A DNA stretch of 64,000 bases from Saccharobesus litoralis (GCF_003063625.1 NZ_CP026604.1:1-64000); one strand, 5' to 3'. Shown: positions 26,054-36,272, numbered from the stretch's first letter. The notes: generated from the letters alone by a model not told the origin. Translations and numbers: made by a program.

Positions 26054-27274
26054 CTACGAAGCTAAGGCACATTCTTGTTCCACGGTTAACTGCTTTAATA
26101 TGCCAACTGCTTTAAGCATTAAGCTTTCATCAATATGGTTCACTTCAACGCCTTGGCCTATATCGTCAAGCAAGGTGATACAGAGTTTGCCGCCGAGGTG
26201 TTCTCTGAATTCATTTAATGCTTGCTTAATATCTAATAATTGCAAAGCTTGTGGTTGCAGATCAAAGCCCAACTCAATCAGTAAGTTGAGGATTTGCTCA
26301 AGCTGATATTGGCTAATATTGCCGATTAATTGCGAGTAGATGCTGTCCATAGCAATACCAATGGCGACAGCTTCGCCGTGCCTTAACTCATGCTTGGACA
26401 GCTCTTCGAGTTTATGTGCTGCCCAATGGCCAAAATCGAGTGGTCGGGCGGAGCCAAACTCAAACGCATCACCACTGGTGGCGATATGGTTTAAGTGCCA
26501 AGCAGCGCCTTTAATTATCATGTTTTCCATGGCTTTAGCTTCAAACTTGGCTAATGCTTGGCTGTCGGCACATAATTGGCTAAAGAAGGCTTTATCTTTA
26601 ATCAGTGCAACTTTAATGGCTTCGGCAATGCCGGCGCGTTTATCCCTTTCACATAAGCTAATTAGCAGATTAAAGTCGTTGATCACGCCATGCGGTGGGG
26701 TAAAGGTACCAATATAGTTTTTACGCTGATGGTAATTAACTGCGGTTTTAACTCCAACGCCAGCATCGTTTTGCCCTAGTACTGTGCTTGGCATACGAAT
26801 TAAGCGAATGCCACGATGTGCGGTGGCGGCGGCAAAGCCAATGGCATCAATCACCGCACCACCGCCAATAGCGAGTATGTATGAATGCCTGTCTATCGCA
26901 TGCTGTTCAACCGCTTGGTAAACCTGATCGATAATCTCTGGATCTTGCTTGCAAGCTTCGCCACCGACCACAGATAGGGTTGGCAACATTTGTATTTTGT
27001 GATGCTGGCAATAGCGTTCTAGGCGGTTTATCAGTAATGGATGGTGTTTTTCTACGGCTTGGTCAATAACGGTTAGCAATTTAGTGGTTGGCTGAATAGG
27101 GCAGAGCATGTCGATTAAGCTGTTATTGGATAAGCTAAATGTATTGCGGGTAAACACTACGTCGTATTGAAAGTTAACCGCAAAGCTTTGACGTATTTGT
27201 TGAACGCTTCTTGTATTAGCGCTTGTTTTAGTACTTGTATCAGCGCTTGCACTTGCCTCGATTAAATTTTCCAT
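26054..27274 (-). CDS. EboD-like sugar-phosphate cyclase (3-dehydroquinate synthase superfamily)
   Basis: A 406-residue member of the dehydroquinate-synthase superfamily. The nicotinamide-binding stretch is AIGGGAVIDAIGFAAATAHRG, followed by MPSTVLGQNDAGVGVKTAVN and KKNYIGTF-like QRKNYIGTFTPPHGVIND, then AGIAEAIKVALIKD (metal/substrate), GSARPLDFGHWAAHKLE and RHGEAVAIGIAMDS. The VLGQND and EFGSARPLDFGHW forms are those of EboD and 2-epi-5-epi-valiolone-type cyclases rather than of AroB, so a housekeeping shikimate role is unlikely. None of the other ebo genes is nearby. It is divergent from the starch-binding giant, 779 bp away. Confidence 0.8.
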   Translation of the reverse strand: MENLIEASASADTSTKTSANTRSVQQIRQSFAVNFQYDVVFTRNTFSLSNNSLIDMLCPIQPTTKLLTVIDQAVEKHHPLLINRLERYCQHHKIQMLPTLSVVGGEACKQDPEIIDQVYQAVEQHAIDRHSYILAIGGGAVIDAIGFAAATAHRGIRLIRMPSTVLGQNDAGVGVKTAVNYHQRKNYIGTFTPPHGVINDFNLLISLCERDKRAGIAEAIKVALIKDKAFFSQLCADSQALAKFEAKAMENMIIKGAAWHLNHIATSGDAFEFGSARPLDFGHWAAHKLEELSKHELRHGEAVAIGIAMDSIYSQLIGNISQYQLEQILNLLIELGFDLQPQALQLLDIKQALNEFREHLGGKLCITLLDDIGQGVEVNHIDESLMLKAVGILKQLTVEQECALAS

Positions 27275-28053
27275 AACCCCTTACCTCATTTGTTTTTATA
27301 AACGTGAATCTTTTTTACAAGTTAGGTGTACGAGTTAGGTTTACAAGTTGGGTAAAGCGCCAGTACATTTTAGTTTGCGACTTTAACCCACTACTTAACT
27401 CGTTTGTTTCTTTTTTGTTACTTTTTTTGCTTTACTAGGTCTTACTTGGGCGATAGGGATCTGGAATTAGAGTTCAATTCCAAGCGTATCATTACGGATT
27501 ATTTTTCCGCTGTCATAACAAAAGTTTATGAATACGTATGTACTTATATGCATTACTTGATGATGAATGCACTAATAACCAATAAAAACAATGGGTTATG
27601 ATTTCATGAAAACACTATTTCTTGACGGAAACATCAAAAAACATGCCATAAATCGCATATGGTAATTTTTAAAAGACAATAAGTGGATTTAATTTAACAA
27701 ACCGTTAGAGCAACAAATTAGGGCTTTTGCTTTGTTCTAGGTAATTGATTTTATTGGCTTTAATAGGGTTGGTGGATTGTATTTATAAAAGGTTTTTAAT
27801 ATTGAAAATCAGCGCTTAAAAAGCCGATAAAAATTATTTTTACGAGGTGTTTTTTATCTTAATTTGTAATTTTATCAGCGTGCTCGCTCGTTTAGTGAAC
27901 AATTTTTGTTGTGGTAATGTTAATTGGCGATAGGAAAACAATCATGCAATTTGTGCTTGCTGTAACGCCTAACAATGCTCTTTTGGCCACCCACAACAAG
28001 CTCAACATTGACAGCCAATAAACAATAAAAATATTACGAATAAGGTGAAGGAA
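27275..28053. promoter_or_regulatory. Long intergenic leader upstream of the starch-binding giant
   Basis: No convincing gene in 779 bp. A plus-strand frame at 27404-27601 has unnatural composition. The region is AT-rich and contains TGAATACGTATG (27529-27540), which shares GAATACGTAT with the amylase operator candidate, about 510 bp ahead of the giant and 256 bp ahead of the EboD-like gene. AAGGTGAAGG directly precedes the giant's ATG at 28054. Confidence 0.5.
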
Positions 28054-31000
28054 ATGCATTACAAAACGATGCGCCGGCGTGACTCACGTCCGGTGTTGTA
28101 CTGCTTACTTTTGTTGTCGGTCCTAAGTTGTATGCCCTCCGACGAGGCAAACGCGGCAGTTAATCCCACAGCAATATGTTTTGATAACCCGAATAACTTT
28201 AATACCCCCACGGTTCATCTTTGGAACAGTAACCCCGCCAACGGTATAACCAATACCAATTGGCCCGGCCATAACATGGCAGCCGAAGGCAATTTCTACT
28301 GTTACGATCCCGCCACTAACGTCACCAGCGTTAACCTAATATTTAGCGATAGCGGTCAAAACCAAACGGCCGATATGCAAATGGTTAGCCCTGCCAACTG
28401 CTGGCAAAATGGTCAGTGGCGAAGCTTAGATGATTGCGGCTTGTTAAACACCACCCAACCGCAAGTTAGCGCGACGTCTATTTGTTACGATAATGCTAAC
28501 CAATACAATAACCCAACCATTTACATGTGGAACGGTGAGCCCAATGGCGCGCAAGCCGACTTTAATTGGCCGGGTCAAGCCATGACAGCCAATGGCTATT
28601 ACTACTGTTTTGATCCGGGTGTCAGCCTTACCTCAAGCAGTGTTATTTTTAACGATAATGGCAATGGCCAAACGGGCGATCTAACTTACACCGCCAACAA
28701 TGCTTGTTACAGCAATGGCGCTTGGACGAGTTTAGCCGCATGTGGTTTTGAGGTTATTGCCGGACAAAACCAAGCGCCAGTCGCCAATGCAGGAGCTGAC
28801 CAAGTCGTCACCGCCGGGCAACTCGTGCAGTTTGATGGCAGTGGTTCAAGTGATGCCGATGGCTCTATTAGCCAATATGATTGGAGTAATGGCTTATCTG
28901 GTGTCACCCCAAGCTTGGTTTATGATACCGCGGGCACTTATACGATCACCTTAACCGTAGTGGATGATCAGCAAGCCAGCAGTCAAGACAGCATGACGCT
29001 GACTGTGCAACCGGCTCCAACGTACAATTATCCAGCCGGTAAAGCGATTTTTTATATCAACGACAACGCTTGGAACACACCAACCGCGTATATCTGGAAT
29101 GTGCAACCGCAAGGCGTAATGGCAAATAGCCAATGGCCGGGTGAAGGCATGACGGACTTTGGTGGTTTTAATGCTTGGTATGTTGATATTGCTAATGACG
29201 CGACCAGCGGCAGTGTGATTTTTAGCAATAGCGGTGCTGGGCAATCGGCCGACCTGACCTTTAGTGGCGACTTATTGTGTTACAACAATGGCGTGTGGAT
29301 GACCTTAACCGATTGTGGAATACCGCAAGCCTCGGTCGCTGATGCTGGTGGTGATCGCACGGTTAATGTTAATACGCAAATTGCCTTAACTGCGGCTGCA
29401 TCAAACGGTGCTACAGATAATGCAACTTGGCAAAGTGCGGCATGGTCTGGCACGTTACAAGGTGCAAGTGTGGTCACACCCGAACTAACGGCAACAGGCA
29501 CATACACGGTAACCCTGACCTTAGAAAATGGCAGTCAGGATAGCTTTACCTTAACCGTGGTCGCTGCCAGCCAAGCGTTACCAGAGCGTCCGCAATTAGC
29601 TGCGCCGTTAAACTTCCCATTATCTGGCAGTGTGTCATCGGGTAACTATGTTTATGAGTCGGCATTTCCGGCCTTAGATAACAGCTTTTCATCACCTGTA
29701 ATGGTGACCAACGATGGCATAAACGACCTGATTTACGTGGTTGATAAAGCCGGTAAGTTGTTGGTTTTTCCAAATCGACAAGACGTGACATTGGCTGAGG
29801 TTAATACCCTGTTGGATATCAGCAGTGAAGTGCGTGATTATCATGAGCAAGGTATGTTGTCGGTTGCGTTCCACCCTGATTTTGCGACCAATCGTTTTGC
29901 CTATATCTACTACATTGAAGGTGATAACGACAACGAGAGCGATAACGGCGTATTTGGCGATGGTGTGTTAGAGCGCATTACCTTAAACGATGCGACAAAC
30001 CCGACATTAGCTGGAGCACGTGTCGAGATTTTACGTATTCCGCAACCTGGGCCAGATCACAAAGGCAGTATGATGCAGTTCCATCCAGCGACGGGTGAGT
30101 TCTATATGAGTATTGGTGACGGCGCTTACGGTGATACCGCAATTGAGCCTACGCAACCGGATCCGCGTACCAATAATAGCTCGCAAGAAACCAGCAATTT
30201 ACGCGGAAGTTTTATTCGCCTAATTATGCGCGAAACACCGAATACCCAAGGCTTGTACTACGATATTCCATCAGACAACCCGTTTGTTAATGACGCGAAT
30301 GTGCGGGATGAAATTTGGTCGTATGGTCATCGTAACCCATGGCGTTTTAGCTTTGATACCGAAGCGCCTTACACCTTATGGGAAACCGAGATCGGCCAAG
30401 CCGGTTTTGAAGAAGTTAATATTATTACCCCGGGTGGCAACTATGGTTGGCCTATATGTGAAGGCTTAAATCATCGTGGCAATGATGGCGGTGATCCCAA
30501 TAATACACGCAGTTGTAGTGGAGATTTAATTGCGCCGATTGGTGGCTATAGCCATAACACAGGTTCGGTATCTATTATCGGTGGCTTTGTTTACCGTGGT
30601 ACGCAATTACCGGGCTTAAATGGCCGCTTTATTTACGGCGATTACGTGAGTAAGAAGATCTGGTCAGCAACCGAGGGTGATACCGACGTATTGGTGAGCG
30701 ATGCCTTCCCAAGTAATATATCCTCGTTTGGCACCGATATGAGTGGTGAACAAGTATTTATCACTACGCATGGTGCTGAATACGGTGGTTTATCGACGAT
30801 TTATCGCATGGTTGATAGCGACGTACAAGCGGCGGTGATCCCAGCTAAATTATCGGCAACGGGTTTATTTGCCGAGCTTAGCAGTCAAACAGCTGTGCAT
30901 GGTGTGCTTGAATACGATGTAAATTCTGATGGTTGGTTTGATGGTTTAAAAGCCCGTCATTTCGTGGCTATTCCTAACGCCAGTCAAATTGAATTTAATG

Positions 31001-34000
31001 CCGATGATGTTTGGAATTTACCTGTTGGCAGTGTGTTGGTTAAGCATTTAGATTTACCGACCAGTGCCAGCCAGTCACGTCCGTATGAAACCTCAGTTTT
31101 GTTTAAGCAAGATTCAGGTAATTGGGCGGCGGCTAACTACAAATGGAACGTGCAAGGTACGGATGCTGATTTAATTACCCAAGCCAGTGATGAGGTGGTG
31201 AGTCAGTTCTACAACGGTGCGGTTAGTAATATTCAACGTCGTATTCGTTCAGGTGCCGAGTGTACTTCTTGTCACTTAGGTACGGGTAGTAAAGAGCCGT
31301 TATCAATAGCTACTGATCAGCTTAATGGTGATTTTAATTACCAAGGTTTAGTGGCAAACCAGCTTGATGTATTTAATCAAATTGGCTTGTTTAGCAGCAA
31401 TATTGCCGCGGCTAATAGCTTAGCCGCAATGCCAGATCCTGAAGATAACAGCGCCGATTTAAATCAACGGGCGCGTGCTTATCTCGATACTAACTGTGCG
31501 CATTGTCACGACGGCAGTTTGATGGACTTCAACTACACCACCCCAGTCAATCAAATGGATATTATGAATATTCAACGCTCTGGTGTGTATCGTATGTTGC
31601 CTTTCGATCATAGCGTTAGCTTAGTGCATACCTATCAAACCGATGATGCTAACCGTATGCCGAAAGGTACTGTGTTAACTAACCCATTAGCCGATCAACT
31701 GATTGCCGATTGGATCAATGGCCAAAACGCCACGCAAACCGGTATGCAAGTTAGCATTGAACAAACCACGATTGTGCCGAACCAACAAGTTAACCTTTCG
31801 ACGGTGGCAATCTATGATAATGGTTTTGAATCAATCCCCAGTGGCAGCGTAACTTGGACATCAAGCGATACCAGTGTACTTGATATTACAGGCACTAGCG
31901 CTTCAGTCACCACAACCGCAGGCATTGCTGGTACCACCACCATTTGGGCCAGTGTTAATGGTCAAGTGGGCAGTATTGATGTCACTGTAGTTGGAGCACC
32001 AACCCAGCCAAGTCAATTTAATGCGACAGGTATTTCTTCTTCTGAAATTACCCTAACTTGGATTGATAATGCCGTTGATGAGCAAAGCTATAGTTTACGT
32101 CGTGCCACTAGTGCGAACGGCCCTTTTAGTCCACTAGTCACCTTAAGTGCCAATAGCGATACTTTTACCGATTCAGGTTTAGACAGTAACACTAGCTATT
32201 ACTATGAGTTAGTCGCTGTCGGTACTAACGCCAATGCGGTGGCGGTGTTAGCTAACGCGACTACACAAGATACAGGACCGATTGATAGCCTAAGTATTGT
32301 TAGCCAAATTCAACCGACATTGATCGCTAATCAAACTCAGCAGTTAGTTGCGGTTGGTGTTGCAAGCGGTGCAGAGCAAGGTGTAACCCTAGGTGCCGGT
32401 TGGTCTAGCAGTAACGACAATGTGGTTAGTGTTAGTTCAACGGGCTTACTCACTGCGGGTAACACAGCAGGCGATGCAGTAATCACAGCTAGCTATCAAG
32501 GAATTACGGCTAACGTTACAGTTAGCAATTTGGGTGCTGGGCAATACGTTTACTTTAACGCGCCGAGTACTTGGAATAATCCAACCGCTTATATTTGGTC
32601 GGATAACAACGGTGATCTTGCTATCCACAGTGCGGCATGGCCGGGTTCTGCCATTACCATGACAGCAAACGAATATGGCGGTAGTTGGTTACGTGTAGCG
32701 TTACAAGCCGATTGGGCAAACGGTAATGGCGATATCAACATTATCTTTAATGATAACGGCGCAAATCAAACCGCTGATTTAACCACTAATATTAACGCGC
32801 CAGCTTGGTACGATAACCAATGGTTAGCACAAGCTCCACATGGCAATGGCGTGGAAAATGGTAGCCAAATACAGGTTGGCAACGGTGAAGTCACTTTACA
32901 AGGTAGCGAGAATTTATCGGGTAAATTATTCGCTCAAGGCACTGTGGTCGACATTATTGCCGAGCCAGCCGCAACAGGTTTAGAGTTTGTCGGTTGGGAA
33001 GGTTCTGGTGTAGCTTACCTAGTTGACCCAACTCAGGCTAACACGCAATTGGTGGTGGGCGATGCCTTATCGTATACCTTATTAGCGGTGTTTGATTCGG
33101 TAAGTGATCCATATGTTGTTGGTCGTCAATTTTATCAAGACCAAGGTTGTGCGGGTTGTCATGGCAGCCAAGGTGATAGCGGCACGTCATTACTCGATGT
33201 AGCAAACAAGTATGATTTAAGTGGCCTAGCGGCTTATATCGAAAGCAGTATGCCTATGGGCAATGCTGCGGCGTGTACAGGTGATTGTGCCACTGAAACT
33301 GCCAGTATGATTATGGCGGGTGCTTATTTACCACCGAGCAATACCTGTAACGCTAATGATTTGGGCGATTTAATTCCGCAAGATCGTAGCTATCGCTTGT
33401 TATCGACATTGGAATACAACAACTCGATCCGCGACCTATTAGGTTTGGTTAACGATGTGGATGTTACCAGCGGTCGTATTCCTGCCGATATTCCGGTCAA
33501 CGGTTTTAAAACCAATGCCAATACGCTATTTACTAATGACTACGCCAAAGGCTATATCAACGCCGCGGAAGCTGCCGCCACCATGGTTAATAATATTTAC
33601 AATTTAACCTCAGGTTGTAGCGACATTACATGCTTCCTAAATGACTTTGGTAAACGTGCGTTTAGACGGCCATTAACCGCAACTGAAATCACTGACTTAA
33701 CCGCCGTATATAATGCGCACGGTGATGTCGGTGTGCTGTCAGCTATCTTGTCGTCACCTTCGATGTTGTATCGCTCTGAGGTTGGTGAATCAAATGGCGC
33801 TGGTTACTACGAGTTAACAGATTATGAAGTCGCGGCTATGTTGTCGTACACCTACTGGGCAACAACGCCGGATGCAAACTTAATGGCGAAAGCCGATGCG
33901 GGCGAGCTGAGTACGGCTAACCAAATAGCTACGACTGTCACCAGTATGTTGCAGGATGCCCGTGCCGAAAAGGCTTTTGAGCGTTTTATTACCGGTTGGT

Positions 34001-34857
34001 TGGATCTGGATAAAGACATAAAAACCGCTGCGTTAACCGATAGCCTGAAAGCCGATATGAAGCAAGAAACGGTTGAGTTTGTGCGTCGTACCGTATTTGG
34101 TGGCGGCACATATAATGAGCTACTAACCGCAGATCATAGTTATATGACTCAACAGTTAGCTTCGCACTATGGCTTGCAGTGGCCGGGCGGCAGCGACTGG
34201 CAGCGTGTCGATTATACGGCGGATAACGGCAACGGTGAACGTCGTGGTATTTTAGGTCATGCCGGTATCTTAGCCATTCAATCGGCTTCGGAAAAAACAC
34301 ACCCTGTAAAACGTGGCTTGTTTGTGCGCAGTAACTTGATGTGTCAGGAATTCCCACCACCGCCAATTGGTGCTGTGCTTAAACCACAGGAAGATCCGTC
34401 TTTAACTGTACGTGAGCGTTTCGAAAATGCCCATTTACAAGAAGGTTGTGAATCTTGTCACCAATATATTGATGGCATAGGGTTTGGCTTAGAAAACTAC
34501 AATGCCTTGGGCTTATTCACCACCACAGAAATTACCGACGATGGCCAAGTTAAGCCGATTAACTCTGCCGGTTATATTGGTAGTTTGTTCTCGGCCGAGA
34601 CATTCTTATCAGCCAATGAACCTGTGGTGCCATACCAAGGGTTGGACGAATTAGTGCAGCTTATCGCCGATAGCGCCCATGCCAAAGCCTGTTATGCAAG
34701 ACAATGGTATCGCTATACACGCGGCCAAAAAGAAGGCTCGGAAGACAGCTGTACCGTGCAAGTGTTTGGCGATGTATTTAAGCAAGATCCGAATGCAACC
34801 ATGCTCGACCTGATGGTGCAATTTACTCAAACCCAAAACTATACCTTGCGTAAATAA
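28054..34857 (+). CDS. Giant secreted starch-binding PQQ-type dehydrogenase / multihaem / DUF1592 protein
   Basis: About 2,267 residues (ATG 28054, ribosome-binding site AAGGTGAAGG; a GTG at 28045 is possible). Approximate layout, numbered from 28045: signal to 38; CBM26-like starch-binding modules at 43-133, 143-236, 332-426 and 1499-1602; PKD-like domains 244-322 and 430-507; glucose/sorbosone dehydrogenase (PQQ) propeller 536-926; di-haem segment of the HNE_0200/SO2930 type with CTSCH 1073 and CAHCH 1151; bacterial Ig 1233-1317 and 1413-1494; fibronectin III 1321-1409; cytochrome c CAGCH 1702; then DUF1587, DUF1595, DUF1592, DUF1588 (CESCH 2135) and DUF1585 to the end. DUF1592-type proteins normally pair with DUF1552 proteins, and one follows 16 bp later. 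Inferred role: starch-anchored oxidation with electron transfer through haems. Confidence 0.85.
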   Translation: MHYKTMRRRDSRPVLYCLLLLSVLSCMPSDEANAAVNPTAICFDNPNNFNTPTVHLWNSNPANGITNTNWPGHNMAAEGNFYCYDPATNVTSVNLIFSDSGQNQTADMQMVSPANCWQNGQWRSLDDCGLLNTTQPQVSATSICYDNANQYNNPTIYMWNGEPNGAQADFNWPGQAMTANGYYYCFDPGVSLTSSSVIFNDNGNGQTGDLTYTANNACYSNGAWTSLAACGFEVIAGQNQAPVANAGADQVVTAGQLVQFDGSGSSDADGSISQYDWSNGLSGVTPSLVYDTAGTYTITLTVVDDQQASSQDSMTLTVQPAPTYNYPAGKAIFYINDNAWNTPTAYIWNVQPQGVMANSQWPGEGMTDFGGFNAWYVDIANDATSGSVIFSNSGAGQSADLTFSGDLLCYNNGVWMTLTDCGIPQASVADAGGDRTVNVNTQIALTAAASNGATDNATWQSAAWSGTLQGASVVTPELTATGTYTVTLTLENGSQDSFTLTVVAASQALPERPQLAAPLNFPLSGSVSSGNYVYESAFPALDNSFSSPVMVTNDGINDLIYVVDKAGKLLVFPNRQDVTLAEVNTLLDISSEVRDYHEQGMLSVAFHPDFATNRFAYIYYIEGDNDNESDNGVFGDGVLERITLNDATNPTLAGARVEILRIPQPGPDHKGSMMQFHPATGEFYMSIGDGAYGDTAIEPTQPDPRTNNSSQETSNLRGSFIRLIMRETPNTQGLYYDIPSDNPFVNDANVRDEIWSYGHRNPWRFSFDTEAPYTLWETEIGQAGFEEVNIITPGGNYGWPICEGLNHRGNDGGDPNNTRSCSGDLIAPIGGYSHNTGSVSIIGGFVYRGTQLPGLNGRFIYGDYVSKKIWSATEGDTDVLVSDAFPSNISSFGTDMSGEQVFITTHGAEYGGLSTIYRMVDSDVQAAVIPAKLSATGLFAELSSQTAVHGVLEYDVNSDGWFDGLKARHFVAIPNASQIEFNADDVWNLPVGSVLVKHLDLPTSASQSRPYETSVLFKQDSGNWAAANYKWNVQGTDADLITQASDEVVSQFYNGAVSNIQRRIRSGAECTSCHLGTGSKEPLSIATDQLNGDFNYQGLVANQLDVFNQIGLFSSNIAAANSLAAMPDPEDNSADLNQRARAYLDTNCAHCHDGSLMDFNYTTPVNQMDIMNIQRSGVYRMLPFDHSVSLVHTYQTDDANRMPKGTVLTNPLADQLIADWINGQNATQTGMQVSIEQTTIVPNQQVNLSTVAIYDNGFESIPSGSVTWTSSDTSVLDITGTSASVTTTAGIAGTTTIWASVNGQVGSIDVTVVGAPTQPSQFNATGISSSEITLTWIDNAVDEQSYSLRRATSANGPFSPLVTLSANSDTFTDSGLDSNTSYYYELVAVGTNANAVAVLANATTQDTGPIDSLSIVSQIQPTLIANQTQQLVAVGVASGAEQGVTLGAGWSSSNDNVVSVSSTGLLTAGNTAGDAVITASYQGITANVTVSNLGAGQYVYFNAPSTWNNPTAYIWSDNNGDLAIHSAAWPGSAITMTANEYGGSWLRVALQADWANGNGDINIIFNDNGANQTADLTTNINAPAWYDNQWLAQAPHGNGVENGSQIQVGNGEVTLQGSENLSGKLFAQGTVVDIIAEPAATGLEFVGWEGSGVAYLVDPTQANTQLVVGDALSYTLLAVFDSVSDPYVVGRQFYQDQGCAGCHGSQGDSGTSLLDVANKYDLSGLAAYIESSMPMGNAAACTGDCATETASMIMAGAYLPPSNTCNANDLGDLIPQDRSYRLLSTLEYNNSIRDLLGLVNDVDVTSGRIPADIPVNGFKTNANTLFTNDYAKGYINAAEAAATMVNNIYNLTSGCSDITCFLNDFGKRAFRRPLTATEITDLTAVYNAHGDVGVLSAILSSPSMLYRSEVGESNGAGYYELTDYEVAAMLSYTYWATTPDANLMAKADAGELSTANQIATTVTSMLQDARAEKAFERFITGWLDLDKDIKTAALTDSLKADMKQETVEFVRRTVFGGGTYNELLTADHSYMTQQLASHYGLQWPGGSDWQRVDYTADNGNGERRGILGHAGILAIQSASEKTHPVKRGLFVRSNLMCQEFPPPPIGAVLKPQEDPSLTVRERFENAHLQEGCESCHQYIDGIGFGLENYNALGLFTTTEITDDGQVKPINSAGYIGSLFSAETFLSANEPVVPYQGLDELVQLIADSAHAKACYARQWYRYTRGQKEGSEDSCTVQVFGDVFKQDPNATMLDLMVQFTQTQNYTLRK

Positions 34858-34873
34858 TCGAGAGGATGCCGAT

Positions 34874-36208
34874 ATGAATTTTCTTAAAAACAAAATGCAG
34901 CGTCGTGACTTTCTGCGCACCATAGGTAAAGCGGGTTTGACCACAGCATTTGCTAGCCAGTTTGCTTTCTCGCCCAGCGTATTTGCTGCGGCGGGCGAAG
35001 CCAGACGTTTTGTCATGGTGTATTACCCAAATGGTTGTGTGCGCGACAAATGGCATTCGTACAATACAGGTGGCCTGTCGGCCGCCAGTTTGGACAACAG
35101 TCCTTTACAACCGTTGGCACCATACGTTGATCGGCTAACGCCGATCAAAAACCTGACTTTCGCCGGACACGGCGGCAGCTCGGGTCACCCAGAAGCTTGC
35201 GACGGTGTTTTCTCTGGCGGTGTTGAAGGGGCAGCATCATTTGATGTTGAATTGGGTACACAACTCGGTGGCAACTTAACTAATAACATTCATGTTGGTT
35301 GTTGGTCGAGTAAGGCCAAAGGCAGCGAATATATGCCGTTTGCGGACAAATCAGGCAATAAAATTGATGTGCCAGATAACCCGCAAATGATCTATGACAA
35401 CTTGCTAGCTGACGTGGTAAATAGCGCCAATCAAACCGAAGTATCGCCTGAAGATCAACGCCGCAAACGAGTATTAGAATCTTTGCATGAAAACTTAGAT
35501 TTACTGCAAGCGCAAACACTGAATGTTAAGCAGCAAGGCAAATTATTAACTCATGAAGAGTCGCTGAATTATTATCAAAACGTGTTAAACAATACTTTGG
35601 ATATTGGCGATGGTAGCGGCTTTAGCCGCCCAACCATAGGCATGACGGATAATAACGAAGATGCTGAGCTGATCGCCCAAGCGCAAATGCGTAATATTGC
35701 GATGGCGTTTGAAGCTAATATCACCCGTACCGCTAGCTTCCAATTTATGGGCGCGCAAGATGAGTCGTTAATGATTAACTTCCCAAGTATTCGCCCTTAT
35801 ATGGGCGACTTTGGCAGTGGCAATAAGTTGAATTACAACGAAGTGCGTTCACACGTTAGCTCGCATAATGAGTCGGATTTATTTGATTCACAAACGCGCT
35901 GGTACAACATGATGGTCGCTTACTTGATGGAGCAACTTGCTGCGCGACCGGATACCGCTTACGGTGGTACTTTGCTTGATAACACCATGATATTGGTAAT
36001 GTCTGAAGTTGGCGGCGGAAACCACCAGCAAGATAATCCGGGTATTTACCTAGCCGGTGGTGCCGGTGGCGCAATCAATACCGGTATTGGGATTGATGCC
36101 GGTAACGCAGGCACTTCCAACTTATACCTGTCGATTGCTAAAGCATTTGGTTTAGGCTGGAACAGCTATGGTAATAGTTTTGGCGATGTAAACGGGCTAT
36201 TAGTTTAA
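34874..36208 (+). CDS. Tat-exported DUF1552 protein
   Basis: A 444-residue DUF1552 protein. The N-terminus MQRRDFLRTIGKAGLTTAF is a twin-arginine signal (Arg10-Arg11), implying export of a folded protein, perhaps with a cofactor. Typical family features: ARRFVMVYYPNG, GHPEACDGVFSG, and the HxxSH motif in VRSHVSSHNES. DUF1552 proteins are nearly always encoded beside DUF1592/DUF1588 proteins in planctomycetes and some marine proteobacteria; function is not established. GAGAGGA precedes the ATG 16 bp after the giant, so the two are one operon, ended by the hairpin at 36273. Confidence 0.88.
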   Translation: MNFLKNKMQRRDFLRTIGKAGLTTAFASQFAFSPSVFAAAGEARRFVMVYYPNGCVRDKWHSYNTGGLSAASLDNSPLQPLAPYVDRLTPIKNLTFAGHGGSSGHPEACDGVFSGGVEGAASFDVELGTQLGGNLTNNIHVGCWSSKAKGSEYMPFADKSGNKIDVPDNPQMIYDNLLADVVNSANQTEVSPEDQRRKRVLESLHENLDLLQAQTLNVKQQGKLLTHEESLNYYQNVLNNTLDIGDGSGFSRPTIGMTDNNEDAELIAQAQMRNIAMAFEANITRTASFQFMGAQDESLMINFPSIRPYMGDFGSGNKLNYNEVRSHVSSHNESDLFDSQTRWYNMMVAYLMEQLAARPDTAYGGTLLDNTMILVMSEVGGGNHQQDNPGIYLAGGAGGAINTGIGIDAGNAGTSNLYLSIAKAFGLGWNSYGNSFGDVNGLLV

Positions 36209-36213
36209 ACTTG

Positions 36214-36241
36214 GGGTTTAAGATTTAGGGTTTAAGATTTA
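36214..36241. repeat. Two 14-bp direct repeats
   Basis: GGGTTTAAGATTTA occurs at 36214-36227 and again at 36228-36241, directly after the DUF1552 gene and ahead of its terminator. Probably slippage. Confidence 0.6.
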
Positions 36242-36272
36242 GGGGTAATTTACGCAGAAGTCAATGTATATA

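Noticed and set aside
26340-26717. 125-aa plus-strand frame
   Set aside because: Antisense shadow of the EboD-like gene, whose motifs are unmistakable.
27404-27601. 65-aa plus-strand frame upstream of the giant
   Set aside because: Composition (Phe/Tyr/Cys runs), no ribosome-binding site and position inside the AT-rich leader argue against a gene.
33989-34366. 125-aa minus-strand frame
   Set aside because: Antisense shadow within the DUF1592/DUF1588 part of the giant.
28054-34857. A lytic polysaccharide monooxygenase domain in the giant protein
   Set aside because: No N-terminal His after a signal and no AA10/AA13-like segment could be seen; the catalytic part is a PQQ-type propeller.
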